Assembly: GCA_025558075.1 (NCBI GenBank)
Contig: JAHLKF010000005.1
Location: 310,001 to 374,000, forward strand
DNA length: 64,000 nt
Direction of reading: 5' to 3'
Origin: Gaertneriomyces semiglobifer
Taxonomy: Eukaryota; Chytridiomycota; Chytridiomycetes; Spizellomycetales; Spizellomycetaceae
The position numbers and the translations under genes are program-made. The notes beneath the pieces are model-generated. The model was not told the origin of the DNA, did no database searches, and saw nothing but the letters and a program-made list of their open reading frames with translations. Positions 22,793 to 34,786 of this stretch are shown piece after piece. Positions within the stretch are counted from its first letter, which is position 1. Each line of letters starts with the position of its first letter.

Positions 22793-24422
22793 ATGCCTAT
22801 CTTAAAGGTGACGGTGAAACATGCCGGTAAAAAATATGAAAATATCGAACTCGACACCGACCAGCCGGGCTTGGTTTTCAAAACTCAGTTATTTACTCTC
22901 ACTGGTGTCGCGCCTGAGCGGCAAAAGATTATGGTCAAAGGTGGAATGCTTAAAGATGACGCCAATATGAATGAGTTGGGAATCAAAGACGGACAGCAGC
23001 TGATGGTGCGTTTGTGTCAATTACAGCACGCGCATTAGATTAGCATCTTATTAACGTATGCCACTGTTCAATCGGCGATGGATGACAGATGATGGGCACA
23101 GCTGGAGAGCTACCTAAAGCACCGGAAACCAAGATTCAGTTTGTCGAAGATATGACGGATGCACAAATCGCTCAGGCACTCAAACTTCCAACAGGCCTCG
23201 TTAACATGGGCAATACCTGCTATATGAACGCCACGCTTCAATGCATGCGAGCCATTTCGGAACTACAAATAGCCTTGGGAAAGTTGGCTCCGTCAATTGG
23301 CGGTAACCAAAGGGAAAATTTAGCTGTTTCCATGCGTACTTTGTTTGAAGAACTAGAGCGCTCAGGGGAGTCTGTTCCCCCGTTGGTGTTCTTGCAGCTT
23401 CTACGAAGCGTCTTCCCCCAGTTCGCCGAAGTGGATCGGGGAGGCTACATGCAACAGGACGCGGAGGAATGCTGGGGCCAGATTGTCTCAGCGTTGAGCG
23501 AAAAGGTTCCGGGTCTCACCAGTCAGGGCGATGTTGACAACAGCAAGCGGTTCGTCGAACAATTCATGACTGGGGAGCTTATATCAAGCATGACTTGTGA
23601 CGAAGCACCCGAGGAACCTCCCATTGAGTCCTTGGAATCGTTCAACAAACTGCGGGTGAACATTGGATCGGGAGTTTCCACGTATATGCTAACGGACGTT
23701 GCGAAGAGTTTGGAAGAGAAAATCGAAAAAAATTCACCTACCCTGAACCGTACTGCCATGTACACCAAGAAATCCAAAGTATCTCGACTTCCGACATATC
23801 TCGCATGTAATTTTGTGAGGTTTCAATGGCGTGCTGACATTCGTCAGAAAACGAAAATATTGAAACAGGTCAAATTTCCGCATGATTTGGATGCAACAGA
23901 GCTATGCACTCCCCAGCTCGTCGAGAAGCTTGGTCCTGCTAGAAGATATTTGAAGGAACGCGAAGAAGCTCTGGCCGCCGAACGAAAAGCAAAAAAGGCC
24001 AAAGTGGATTCAGGAGACACTGCTCAGGGAGATGACCCATCAACATCTGACTCGAAAAAGGTCCTATCGTTCCAGGACGAGATCGAAAAAATGAAGGAGA
24101 TTGGGGTAGACGCCAGCTTATACAATGATGTCGGCGCCAACGTTTCTGGGCAGTACGAGTTGATCTCTGTACTGACCCACATTGGTCGTGCCGCGGATTC
24201 CGGTCACTACATCGGTTGGGTAAAGCACGGGGACAACCAGTGGTGGAAGTTTGATGATGACAAGGTATCGCAGGTCAGTTCAGAAGACATAGATAAACTT
24301 CAAGGTGGAGGGGAGTGGCATACAGGTAAGAACGACATTCTTGAGCTCTGATTACCATTAATCATCTGACCCATGTTATGATAGCATACATATGCCTTTA
24401 CCGTGCCAAACGCATTGTATAA
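22793..24422 (+). CDS. UBP6: UBP6/USP14, proteasome-associated deubiquitinase
   Basis: Three exons (22793-23005, 23089-24325, 24385-24422) give 495 residues, close to yeast Ubp6. An N-terminal ubiquitin-like domain (MPILKVTVKHAGKKYENIEL, then LTGVAPERQKIMVKGGML) is joined to a USP catalytic domain. The Cys box is GLVNMGNTCYMNATLQCM, the His box is HIGRAADSGHYIGWV, and the third triad residue lies near WWKFDDDKVS. The 38-nt final exon gives HTAYICLYRAKRIV, the expected USP14 ending; without splicing the protein ends early in an unrelated tail. Ubp6/USP14 binds Rpn1 through its UBL domain, trims ubiquitin chains on proteasome substrates and slows degradation. The preceding same-strand gene is UBLCP1. 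Confidence 0.94.
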
Positions 24423-24733
24423 CTGGAGGGCCAGAGGTTACGATGAAAATGATTCCAAACTCTGCTGTAACTGAGCGGTGTAGTTTAGTATATGATGTCT
24501 CCCGGGATCTATCCTTCAACTCTACGTTGTAATTTCTTGTCGTAATTGCTTGCTCGCACTGAGCGAAACGTATACAGGCTGCCAGCACCAGTATTTTTTA
24601 ATGCTCAACATTTGTATGATTGAACCTTCCCAGCTCTTGAACCTCTAGGCGTGCTTAAAGACTGGGCTAATAATCAGCGAGTGTTGGGGCCACATATTGC
24701 AGATCTCAGTAAAACGTAGCTGAACGACTCCGC
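24423..24733. other. Intergenic between UBP6 and the methyltransferase gene
   Basis: 311 bp between two same-strand genes. No coding, RNA or repeat feature was recognised; it should hold the UBP6 3'UTR and the downstream promoter. Confidence 0.4.
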
Positions 24734-26276
24734 ATGGGAAATAAGCAGAAAGGCCGCAACGGCAGAGGCAAGAAGGGTCGGGAGCACGGGCAGCAGACAG
24801 GACGGGAATGCTGGCTTAAGGCAGACTTTAGCGATGACTTTTCCGGCTTGACCGTAGATACTGAGGAACGCCCAGCACGAAGGGATAGGAAGGGCAGAAA
24901 ACGCAGTCCCCGCCGCCTTGATGCAGCGGATTCCAAGCATGCCACTGTTGATCAGCTGGAAGCGGCAGATCGAAAGCGCCTCGCCAGGCATCGGGCGGCT
25001 GGACACCTTCCAATGGCCGAACGGGTCGATAAGCACCGCTGCTACATGGAGGCAGTTCAATTACCATCAGCAGAAGTTCACAATCTGCTGAATCTGTATA
25101 CGGAATTACGCTCGGAGAGCTCAGCTGCGCGGCATGTACCAACAGTTTTGCGAGAAGACTTTTGCGGAACCGCAATCCTATGTCGGGAATGGGTGAAGGG
25201 GTAGGTCGGGTGCGCTGTTTGTTAGAATGGCATTTCAAGTCTTGTTAACCACCATCCCCCTTGGCTTTGTTGTAGTTCATTCGAAAGGGAAGCTTATGGC
25301 GTAGATATCGACCCTGCGGTGGTAACGTACGCCAAAGAACGTACCCTCGGCACTGAGGGTGGTCCAGAATGCGAAAGGGTCACCGTAGTACTCGGAAACG
25401 TTTTGGCAGACCGAAGCCACTTGGGTATTCCAAAAGCGGACATCATAGCTGGCCTTAACTACGGCGTCAACTACTTCAAGCGTCGGTCAGACTTGATGAC
25501 ATACCTTTTGAAGAGCCGAGAGTCGCTGACTGAGGGCGGCTGCCTGATCGTAGATTTGTTTGGTGGAGCTACTGTCACAAGTGCTGGAGGGCGACTGTTT
25601 GAGCGTCGCTATAGTGACTTTACGGTAAGGTTCAGCACGGTCGGTAGTTGCGACAACGTAAGGGAACTCTAAGCGCTTTACTGTTCAACCAGTATTATTT
25701 CGAGCAAAAGCCCTATGACGCCATGACGAATACATCGAAAGTTCATCTTCATTTCCGATTTGATGATGGTCGTAGGCAAGCCATTCTTTATCTTGTTGGA
25801 ACATGTCAACTGACATGGCTACATTTGCAGGATCATGGATTAAGGATGCGTATTCCTATGATTTTAGAGCATACACTATTGTTGAGATTCGGGAAGCAAT
25901 GATCGAAGCGGGGTTCAAATCTTCACATGTATGGATTGCTGCCAGTACCGAAGAAAAGGAGGCGCAAACTATCGCAGAGGAGGAAGACGAGGAGCACGAG
26001 CACTCGGAGGAGGCTAGCCCCACGGAAGAATCAGATGACAGCGACGGCAGCATTGCGCGAAATTCTCGCCATACATTCGCGCGTCGCCGTGGATCTGGTA
26101 GCACCGCTGGCGCGTATGCCTATGAACGGATCGAAGGCCATATGGAACAACTACAATCATGGAACGGTGCGTTTATCTTTGTTCATTCGAGCTAAAACCA
26201 GCAACGCATATTAACGATTCCCGTTAATCCGTACCTCTCTTGAAAACGTTCAGCCTATGTAGTTGGTATCATTTAG
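24734..26276 (+). CDS. SAM-dependent methyltransferase (class I fold), substrate unknown
   Basis: Five exons can be joined in frame from the ATG at 24734 to the TAG at 26274-26276, about 400 residues. The N-terminus is Lys/Arg-rich. The core has an FCGTA-type motif I (VLREDFCGTAILCREW), an acidic-loop strand GVDIDPAVV, a motif with ADIIAGLNYGVNYF, and a conserved C-terminal block reading DGSWIKDAYSYDFRAYTI after splicing, then REAMIEAGF. A long acidic Glu/Ser insertion (about 25970-26040) precedes the last helix and the ending WNAYVVGII. I recognise this as a family of eukaryotic and bacterial methyltransferases without a well-defined substrate. The donor before DGSWIKD is probably GTCGTA (near 25773), a weak site; a GC donor a few bases downstream would break the frame. 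Confidence 0.75.
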
Positions 26277-26737
26277 CTGGTAACACTGAATATCGTAGTG
26301 GCCGACTCTACAAAGTTCCGGTCACTGCACGCATATGGACGACAGGACGCAAAGAAAGGAGCTTTGATTCATCCTCCTGTAGGGATAAAGTTTATAGACA
26401 CAAGCTGTATTGGGCAGCGACTTGGGTCGGATTTTCATAGACCGAAGCGGTGCCATGCATTTCTTCCGACGCCGAAGGAAGATTGTGCTCGCCATTGAGC
26501 TGCTGCTCACTCCGCTGTTACCTATTTGTGAGCGTTGGCGTTGCTGTGATGTGTGCGTTGTTAGACTTTTTGGTGACGCACGCGTTCCCTTTCAAACGTT
26601 TTGACACCTTTGACAGCTGGCGCGTCTTTATATTTACTTTTTGCGAACAGCGGATTTTCCCACCCATCGCCTTTAACTCTGTACTTCATTACTCCCTTCA
26701 CTCTAGCACTGGCAGCGTCGCCGCACCAATATGATCT
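26277..26737. promoter_or_regulatory. Upstream region of the RdRP gene, with an overlapping uORF at its end
   Basis: 461 bp with no recognisable gene. The last 200 bp are pyrimidine-rich. An ATG at 26731 opens a 12-codon upstream frame (26731-26766) that overlaps the RdRP start in a different frame. Confidence 0.45.
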
Positions 26738-26766
26738 ATGTCTCCATCAACGGACAAAGATGCTGA
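26731..26766 (+). other. Upstream ORF overlapping the RdRP start codon
   Basis: ATG at 26731-26733 begins an 11-residue frame ending in TGA at 26764-26766, out of frame with the RdRP ATG at 26738. The upstream ATG has A at -3, while the RdRP ATG has T at -3. Ribosomes starting here would miss the RdRP start, so it could limit translation if the mRNA leader includes it. Confidence 0.4.
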
Positions 26767-29700
26767 AACTCTTGCCATCTATGGCAGGCTCATCCCAGCC
26801 GATTGCAAGCTTGAGGAAGCAGCCATAGCGACGGTCTTCAAAGATTATGGCTCAGTCGTTCAAATTAAGCTTGGACCGACGGCCCAGATGTCGACGGGTG
26901 ATGTCTCCGTTTGGCTCGACTGTGCCGATAGCACTTTCAAGGAACGAATTCTGACGAATGAGGACTTGGTACTCACTGTGAACAGTGAGGTTCGCCTTCG
27001 CGTGTGGGGTGACCCGGTGTTCTACGCAGACCCCATGAGAAGCCATCGTCCGGCACACCTGGCGCGTTCTGGTACCAAAAACGTGGACATTCTAGCTCCG
27101 AAGCGCATCTCCTTGGGGACGTTAGTAGAGAGGGAAACATTCTACGAATGCTGGTCATGTGTTACCGCAAGGATCTTTGTAGACTATGATGGTTTGTCGT
27201 CGTGCTTTCCCCTTGCATTGGGATCAATCTAATGTCACGGTTTTTCCTCTTTTACAGGGAGGCAAGGTGTGATGTGTGATGCATGTTTGATAACGCAATT
27301 ACGACCTCGGTAGCTCATTCGTTTATTCTTAGCTGTTTTGGTTGACTTTCTCCATCAAAAGATATACTACCGACTTGAGTACCAGTTCAAGCAGTGAGTA
27401 TGGATCATGCATGAGCCTGTCTAATGTCGCTAACGCTGTAAGTAGTGTGCGCGAAGCATTTCGACTGCAACGCCAGACCCACGGGGACGAAGTGGTGTAC
27501 TCTCTGGTGATATCCCTCAATTTACCGCCGTTTCTGAAATACTCGTGGCGTGACAGATTGATGGATCGACTGCATGACGGCGCACACCGGGACTTCCATC
27601 GGCTGGCGTCCCCAGAAGTTGAAGGACATTTACTCTACAGACTCTTCGACGCTCGCTATGGTGCAACTGCGAAAGTTAAAGATATTCTTCTTCAGGCGCC
27701 TCGGTCAGGCGAATACTTGGAACATTGGTATGAGTTTCGTTTTCAATCAACTGATGGACAGCGATCAGTTGAAGAAACACAGTTTTTGGACACCTTAAAT
27801 CATCTGGAGCGGTTCGGTTTACTGGCCAATCGAAACCACTACACGAACTTCAAGTTCATTCCACATTCAGATGTTCCCAAACCTTACGACATCATCGGCT
27901 CCGGACTGGCCTTTCCGGTCGTGTTTAAGTTGCTAGGCTTGATTTCTTCAAAGGTGTTTACACGCTACGCGGTGGATCAGGAGCTGGTAGATATGCTTCG
28001 TGATATCAAAGTGGAAATTGCGGAAGGAATACTTGAAAACATTGCAAGCAGAAAGAAACGCATATGGAACCCCAAAGAGGTTTTGCAGGAAGAATTCAGA
28101 AATACCATGGCTGTGGAGGATCGCATCCTCAGGATCGATAAGCATAGCAACAATCATATGCTTATTCGGAGAGTTGTGGTGACGCCGACAAAGGTATATT
28201 ACCAAGGACCGCAATTGGAACTTGCCAATCGCATATTGCGCATGAACAAGAGCAAACAGGAACGCTTTCTTCGCGTAACCTTCTGCGATGACAACTTATT
28301 ACCGCTCAAGCAGAGGTATGCTAGTACCTTGTATGCACGCATCGAAAGCCTTTTGGATGCCGGCGTTTACATAGCCGGAAGAAAGTACGAATTTCTTCTG
28401 TACTCTAACAGCTCCATGAAATCGGCGGGATGCTGGTTTGTGGCGCCAAACAAAGCAGAAAATTTCAATGCTGATCGGATTCGAGGAGAAATGGGCGACT
28501 TCTCCCAAGTCAAAAATCCCGCCACCTTTGGTGCACGCATGGCCCAGTGTTTCAGTTCCACTACTGTCATTGGAAGAATTCGGGCCCCGAATGTAATTTT
28601 CATTGATGATGTCGAACGAAACGGGTACTGTTTTAGCGATGGTGTTGGCCGTATTGGTACTACTATTGCGCGCAGTGCCATGATTCAAATGGGAAAATGG
28701 ATGCGCTTACGCAAGTTGGGAGGATTTGTGTCGAGTGCGTTCCAATTTCGCATGGCTGGAGCGAAAGGAGTACTGACCTTGGACCCAACCATTGAAAAGG
28801 ACAAGATCATGCTGCGGCCTAGCCAGACGAAGTTCAACTCGCAACACTTTGCATTTGAGGTTGTTCGTAACAGTTTCTTTAGTCCAGCGTACCTAAACCA
28901 CCAGTACGTGCTGTTACTCGAAACCCTTGGGGTTCCACAGGAGGTGCGTCCTTGTTAATGTTGCCAACTATCGCTTTAGCAATGCTTACTTTATCCCATT
29001 TGGCAGGTTTTCCTGAAGCTTCGAGACGACAGTTTAGCCGCTTTGGACCGCGCTCTCACCAATGCAGCGGATGCAATGCAAATCCTACGTGAAAACTCTA
29101 GTGACGAAAGCGTAGCGCAAACGCTGCTAGTAATGATTCAGGCTGGCTTATTTACGGCCAAGGAGCCGTACTTGGTGAATATGTTGAGGCTATTTCGTGC
29201 CCTACAGGTACCGTTCCGAGTGTCGAGCTATTCTGCAGGCACATCACTGATGGTGTTGATGGTCAGCTGCGAGATATTAAGCGAAGATGTAAACTGCTAG
29301 TCAAACAGGGCTGCTGTTTATTGGGAGTTATGGACGAGACTGGTCGTCTCCCGGCCAATCAGATTTTCTGTCAGTACACTGACCCCGAGAGTGGAACAAG
29401 AAGAATTCTCAAGGTAGTGTCAGCAGTTTCCTATATGGACGGGCGTCGCTGACATTCAAGCGTAGCAACGAGTGGCTATAACGCGAGCACCAGCACTGCA
29501 TCCAGGAGATATTCAAGTCGTGGAAGCCGTCAGGATACCTGAGGTAATCGTGCAACAACTGCCTAATGTCCTAATCAATTTCGCGCCTCATCGCAATTAT
29601 GGGCCCATATAGCTTGAACATCTTTGCGACGTGGTGGTATTTTCTCAGCACGGTGAGCGGCCATTGCCCAACATGCTGTCAGGCGGTGATCTCGACGGCG

Positions 29701-30947
29701 ATACCTTCTTCGTCACTTGGGACGAACGCTTGATACCGCCTCGCACGCAAGAACCGATGGTGTATTCGACGCAGCCTCCAGGGTCCCACGCCAAGGCGAC
29801 ATTGGAGAATGTCAAAAGGCACTTCGTAACCTTTTTGCGGGAAGACAATCTAGGGCAAATAGACAACGCATGGAAGGCTTGGGCTGATCAAAGTGGGAAA
29901 GGAGCCAATTGTAGCGAAGCGCTCACGCTGGCGGAGCTCCATTCGCATGCGGTTGATTTTCAAAAGAAAGGGGTGCCAGCTCACATGCCCGTCGAATTGG
30001 CACCTTTTAAGTGGCCGGATTTCATGGAAAAGCCTGGTAAGGAGACATACGAAAGTCAAAGGTCAGCTGGGAAAATCTATCGCAGCGTAAACGTAGAGCT
30101 GGCGCTCGTGAAAGACTTTCATGTTCAACCTGAGCTTATTGTGGATGGGTGGGAGAAATACGCCGACGAAGCTTTGAAGACGAAGCGCGCATACGATAAA
30201 GCCATCCACGGTATCATGAACCAGTATGATATATGTTCAGAGTTCGAAGTTCTGTCCGGATTTATGTTTAGGACATCAGAAGTAGGCCAGAGAAAAGCCA
30301 ACACCGAGTTGCGTGATCAAATCATGCACGCGGTACATACTGTCAAGCAACATTTCCGTGGTGTCTTTGGGACTTGGGACAGCGCGGAACCGGAGCTAGC
30401 TCCATTTTCGAAACCTGGCCTTGTGGTAAACAATGAAGTGACACTACCTCAAGAAGTTCGACAGAAGGCGTCGGCGTGGTACATGGTTGCCTATGGTCAT
30501 CCGGAAGCGGAAGCAGTGGCTGACGAAGCGAGCACACAACTAACACCTCCCGAGCAGGGAACGGCAGCGTCTCTCGTCCGAGCTACCGCATCGACGGATG
30601 CTACAGACAAGTTTACTATTGAGTCTTCAGACGATCCGGACGAGTTGGCAGCTGCTGAGCGCCGCCGTGTTCATCTGGCGGAAGCCGTCGATGCAAAGTA
30701 CCAAGCGATCGACTGGGATATGCACGGTCGCATGTACAGTTTCCCATGGGTCATGTACGACGTACTGTGTAACATCTATTTCCAGGCGCACGGTGAAGCA
30801 CAAGATGCAACAACTGTGGAAGGTATGCTCCGAACTCCAGTGGGGCCCCTTGGGCGCAACACAGAGGGGTTCATGCGCCCGGCGGGAACCGAGGAGTTTT
30901 TCGAGAATGCCGCAATTACCAACAAGGCAAAAGCCATTCAGCACTAA
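26738..30947 (+). CDS. Cellular RNA-dependent RNA polymerase (RDR/QDE-1/Rdp1 family, RNA silencing)
   Basis: About eight exons join in frame into a protein of about 1,260 residues. An N-terminal RRM-like stretch (TLAIYGRLIPADCKLEEAA) leads through two short exons to a mid region with VFIDDV-like and FSDGVGRIG motifs (FIDDVERNGYCFSDGVGR) and RPSQTKF. The catalytic block follows: VAITRAPALHPGDI, then SGGDLDGDTFFVTWD with the DLDGD aspartates at 29688-29702. These features define the eukaryotic cellular RdRP family, unlike viral GDD polymerases. Such enzymes turn aberrant RNA into double-stranded RNA for Dicer. A stretch that reads open across 27392-27440 is really an intron (GTGAGT donor, gctaac branch, AAG acceptor); splicing restores an EYQFKHSVREAF-type segment. 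The start codon context is poor and an out-of-frame ATG lies 7 nt upstream. Confidence 0.92.
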
Positions 30948-31266
30948 GAGTGGTGTCAAGGCGCTCACTTTATGTACTGAGCGCATTTCTGTCTACGTAC
31001 TCAGCTACTCGCTGTTTTCATCTGTAAATAGCTTTTTCCCACTGTCATGTCGGTTAAATTATGTTAATGATAAGAAAACGCGTCATGACCATTGCCCCGC
31101 CAGCCTTCGAAGGTTTTTGGACAGACATCGCCGGGAAGAGATCTGCTGCCAAGTGGAAGTAACTAGTGGGGCATTCGTTCTATGGAGCTTGGTTTAGTCG
31201 TAGATTCTTCGTTGGGAACTTGATTCGCTGTTTGGAGCTGGTTAGGAACGAAACGGCCCAACAACT
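30948..31266. other. Intergenic between the RdRP and phosphatidylserine decarboxylase genes
   Basis: 319 bp between same-strand genes, with T-rich sequence just after the RdRP stop that could belong to its 3' end. Nothing else was recognised. Confidence 0.4.
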
Positions 31267-34200
31267 ATGAAAACGCTAACGTTGCGCATTGGTCTGCGGG
31301 AAGGGCGTAACCTCCTGGCAAAGGACCGGCGAGGCACTAGTGACCCCTTTGTTATTATCAAATTAGGCGATCAAGCTCATAGGACTACTGTCGCGCCCAA
31401 AACGCTGAACCCAGTATGGAACGAAGAGTTCGAATTGTAGATGTCCCGTTGCTCTCTGCTTGTTACAATGCACTTGCTAACCATTTTGGTAACATTTAGT
31501 GTGCTGACACCGGTGTTATTCGATGGTAACAGGAATGCCTCGCATATTGCACATTCGTCAAAGGGCTGACGGGCTTTCAGCTTCCTTGCAGCTTACGGTG
31601 TGGGATAAAGACTTGATCGGCAAAGACTTCCTTGGGCAAACAACCATTCCTCTCAGCCAACTACCTTTGTTATCTGGAAGCCCTGTATACGAGGATACGC
31701 GAAATGAAGCCATATGGTTTCCGCTCCATGGTCGAAGATCTAAGGACAACATTACCGGCGAAATCAGGTACCGTAAAGCCCTGACGATGATCCATCCGCT
31801 AGGTTGCCTTATGCATCGACCCCCGCTTGTAGCATAAAATTGGGATTCACAGGGCAACTGGATGAAGACCTTTTGCAGATGTTAGTTGGTCCTACTGAAG
31901 AACACGCATTGCACGGTAGGATCGTATGGTCTCTCAGCGGAGCCGCCAGACAACCTGAGCTAATTAAGACTACAGCGACGCTAGTCACAACTGATGATCC
32001 AGCCGATGGTTTGTGTGGCGAACATCGATGCTCTTACTTCAACAATTCTCATTCAGCTTATGCTCATTGTCAGATCTGTACTTTAATCAATTTAGTGGAA
32101 TCGATGGAACCCAAGAACAGGATGATTCAAGAGAAAGCTACTCTAATGAAGATAGCAGTTCGGAATCGCTAGCTGACGATGCTCCGAAAGCCGAACGAAC
32201 ATCCTTCGATCACACCGAGCAACTAGGATTGCTGACCGTCGACATTGTCAGCGCTAGCAATCTGCCATACGAACCTAATGTTACGCGCACGTCCTTTGAT
32301 TGCGATCCATTTGTTGTGATATCATACGGCCGGAAGACTTTCAGAACCAGAATGTTGCGACACACGCTGAATCCTGTATGGAACGAGAGGGTGTTTCTTC
32401 ATGTCAAGCATCTGGAGCTTCAGCTCGGATGGTCCGTAACACTATCCGTTTACGATCATGATAAGTTTAGCAACAATGACTGCATTGGAACAACGGAACT
32501 ACGAATACCAGACATCATGCAGCGGTGCAAGAGCGTGACTAATAATCCGAACATGCCGAGTATCATTGAGCCGGTCGAGGAGTCTTTAACCCTGACGTTG
32601 AGGACCAGGAAGAACGTCGAGCCCGCTTCCCTGCGCGTTAGATACAGTTTCACACCGTACAAGGATCTACGCCGCAATTTCTGGCTCACATTGATCAAAG
32701 CCTTTGATAGTGATTCAAATGGGCGAATCAATAAAGTGGAGCTTACAGCTATGCTCGATAGTTTGGGTTCCACATTTTCTGACGAATCCATCAACATGAT
32801 GTTCATCAACTCTGGGCTGACGCCGGATGACGAGTTTCCCTTTGAGGCGCTTGTCGAAGTGCTTGAAAATCAAATAACTGGCAAAATAGTATGCCAAGCT
32901 AAGGCGATGAGACGGCGTCGAATTAGAAGGAGAAAACAGCCTCAAAAGGGAAGCGACACTGACAGCAGCATGGGAAGCACTTCCGCTGAAACGGAACATG
33001 TGATTCAGATCCGAGAATGTCCGATATGTCGCAAAAAGATCCACCGCAAAGAGGATTTGGACGTGGTATCTCATGTGGCATTATGCGCCAACGAAGATCT
33101 GGGCAAGGTGGACAACTTTGTAATGGGCGGGTTCCTAACGGAAGCGTATGCTACACGGAAATGGTATTCTAAGATTTTGTCATATGTTACCTACGGCGGG
33201 TACAGCTTGGGTAAAAACAATGCGAACATAATTGTACAAGATCGTGCCACCGGACAACTTGTGGAAGAACGAATGCCGACGTACGTTAGGCTTGGTATTC
33301 GATTACTGTATCAATTCCGTTCCGGCAGAAGCAGTGAGTGACCTGATTGACCGCTGAGCATTAAAACGTCTCCTAACGAGCCCTCCGTTTCGTAGCCGTG
33401 GAGAGACGAACTATCAAGAATTTGCTGAAGCACCTCAGTAAGTAGATTACGGTCAGCAGGGCGATTTGCGATGGCGAGCTTAACGATGTCTTCCATAGGT
33501 ATCAAGCAGGGACGCAAGTTCGATGACCCGTCTAGCCGCAGAGCAATCAAGCATTTTGTTGCTTTCCACAATTTATCGTTGGATGAAAGTAAGCAAATCT
33601 TCGCGGCGATATGTTCCTGTGCTTTGTTGATGACAACGTTTCTGCAAGTTTTGGATCCTCTAGATAGTTTTCAGACGTTTAATCAATTTTTCTACCGCAA
33701 ACTAAAACCTAGCGCGCGAGCATTGGCATCGCCCGATCCTGTAAGTGATCGTCAGTTGGTCTCGCATCGCACGGATCCGACAACTTACCATGCGCTCGCG
33801 TTCGCTCAGGCAGTGGCTGTTTCACCAGCGGATTGCCGGTTAAGCTGCTTTCATACCATTCAACGCGCAAAAGAATTGTGGGTGAAAGGCCAGCGGTTTA
33901 CTGTGCCAACGCTGCTGCAGGATGAGGAAGCTGTGAGTGGCTTCTTTATTGATCAAGTTGTCGGATATGAATAACCATGCTATTGGCAGGCAAGCGCTTT
34001 CGAGGACGGTGCAATGGCAATATTTAGATTGGCTCCACAAGGTGTGGTTTCCACCTCGTTCCGAAAGCAGCTAACTTTGGACCTTACTTAATTGGTGCCA
34101 GATTACCATAGATTTCATTTTCCTGTGGATTGTACAGTAGGTCCAACTAGATGGATCGAAGGTAAGACCTATCTTAGCTGCGCTTATTGAGAAGCGCTTG

Positions 34201-34693
34201 CCGTCGTGAGTATTTTAATCTCCTATGGCAGGAAGTTACTTCACTGTGAACCCAATGGCGATCAGGTAAGGTTTCTTTTCGCCAAGCTGTACATTGTGGT
34301 GCTGGCTCACCGTGCGCCGTAATCACCAGAACGCCAGTCGACGTGTATACTGAAAACGTCCGATGCGTCACGTACTTAACAAGCCCACAATTTGGAAGAT
34401 TGGCGTACGTCTGCATCGGCGCAATGATGGTTGGCAGTATAGTTTTGACGTCCAAAGAGGGCACTCAAGTGAAACGAATGGACGAGCATGGGTGAGTGAG
34501 CCAGTCACCCGGGAACAATGCATGTGTCTGACTGTCGAGCGTTCACAGATACTTCGCTTTCGGTGGTTCCACAATTGTTCTGTTGTTCGAGAAAGACACC
34601 GTTCGGTTTGATCACGATTTGTTGGAGAATTCTGAGCATAATATTGAGACATTGGTAAAGATGGGAAATTCTATCGGTGTTGCAGGAAAATGA
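31267..34693 (+). CDS. PSD2: Phosphatidylserine decarboxylase of the PSD2 type with two C2 domains and an EF hand
   Basis: An intron-rich gene of about 13 exons, from the ATG at 31267 to the TGA at 34691-34693. Order: C2 domain 1 ([18 protein letters not shown], then [12 protein letters not shown]); a linker; C2 domain 2 ([16 protein letters not shown], then [13 protein letters not shown]); an EF-hand loop [12 protein letters not shown] with canonical spacing; a Cys-rich CPICRKK segment ending HVALC; then the decarboxylase. The catalytic part has [30 protein letters not shown], the charge-relay [10 protein letters not shown] and the self-cleavage motif GGST at 34562-34573. PSD2-type enzymes make phosphatidylethanolamine in Golgi, vacuole or endosomal membranes, with C2 domains giving membrane contact. 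Cleavage at GGST yields the pyruvoyl-bearing alpha chain of about 40 residues. It is convergent with the Pol I factor-like gene, 93 bp apart. Confidence 0.9.
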
Positions 34694-34786
34694 TTCCTGT
34701 TGATATTTTCACCACATTCAAATATACACAAATAAATTAGTAGCGGGTTGCTGTTCCCTGGCCTGTGATGTACATGTAGAGTACAA

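Noticed and set aside
27342..27440. An open frame that seems to start the RdRP second half at 27342
   Set aside because: It uses a TTG start and reads through an intron (GTGAGT donor, gctaac branch, AAG acceptor). The frame upstream of that intron gives conserved DFLHQKIYYRLEYQF-like sequence.
26738..30947. Possible viral origin of the RNA-dependent RNA polymerase
   Set aside because: The catalytic motif is DLDGD in the cellular RDR/QDE-1 context, and the gene has many spliceosomal introns.
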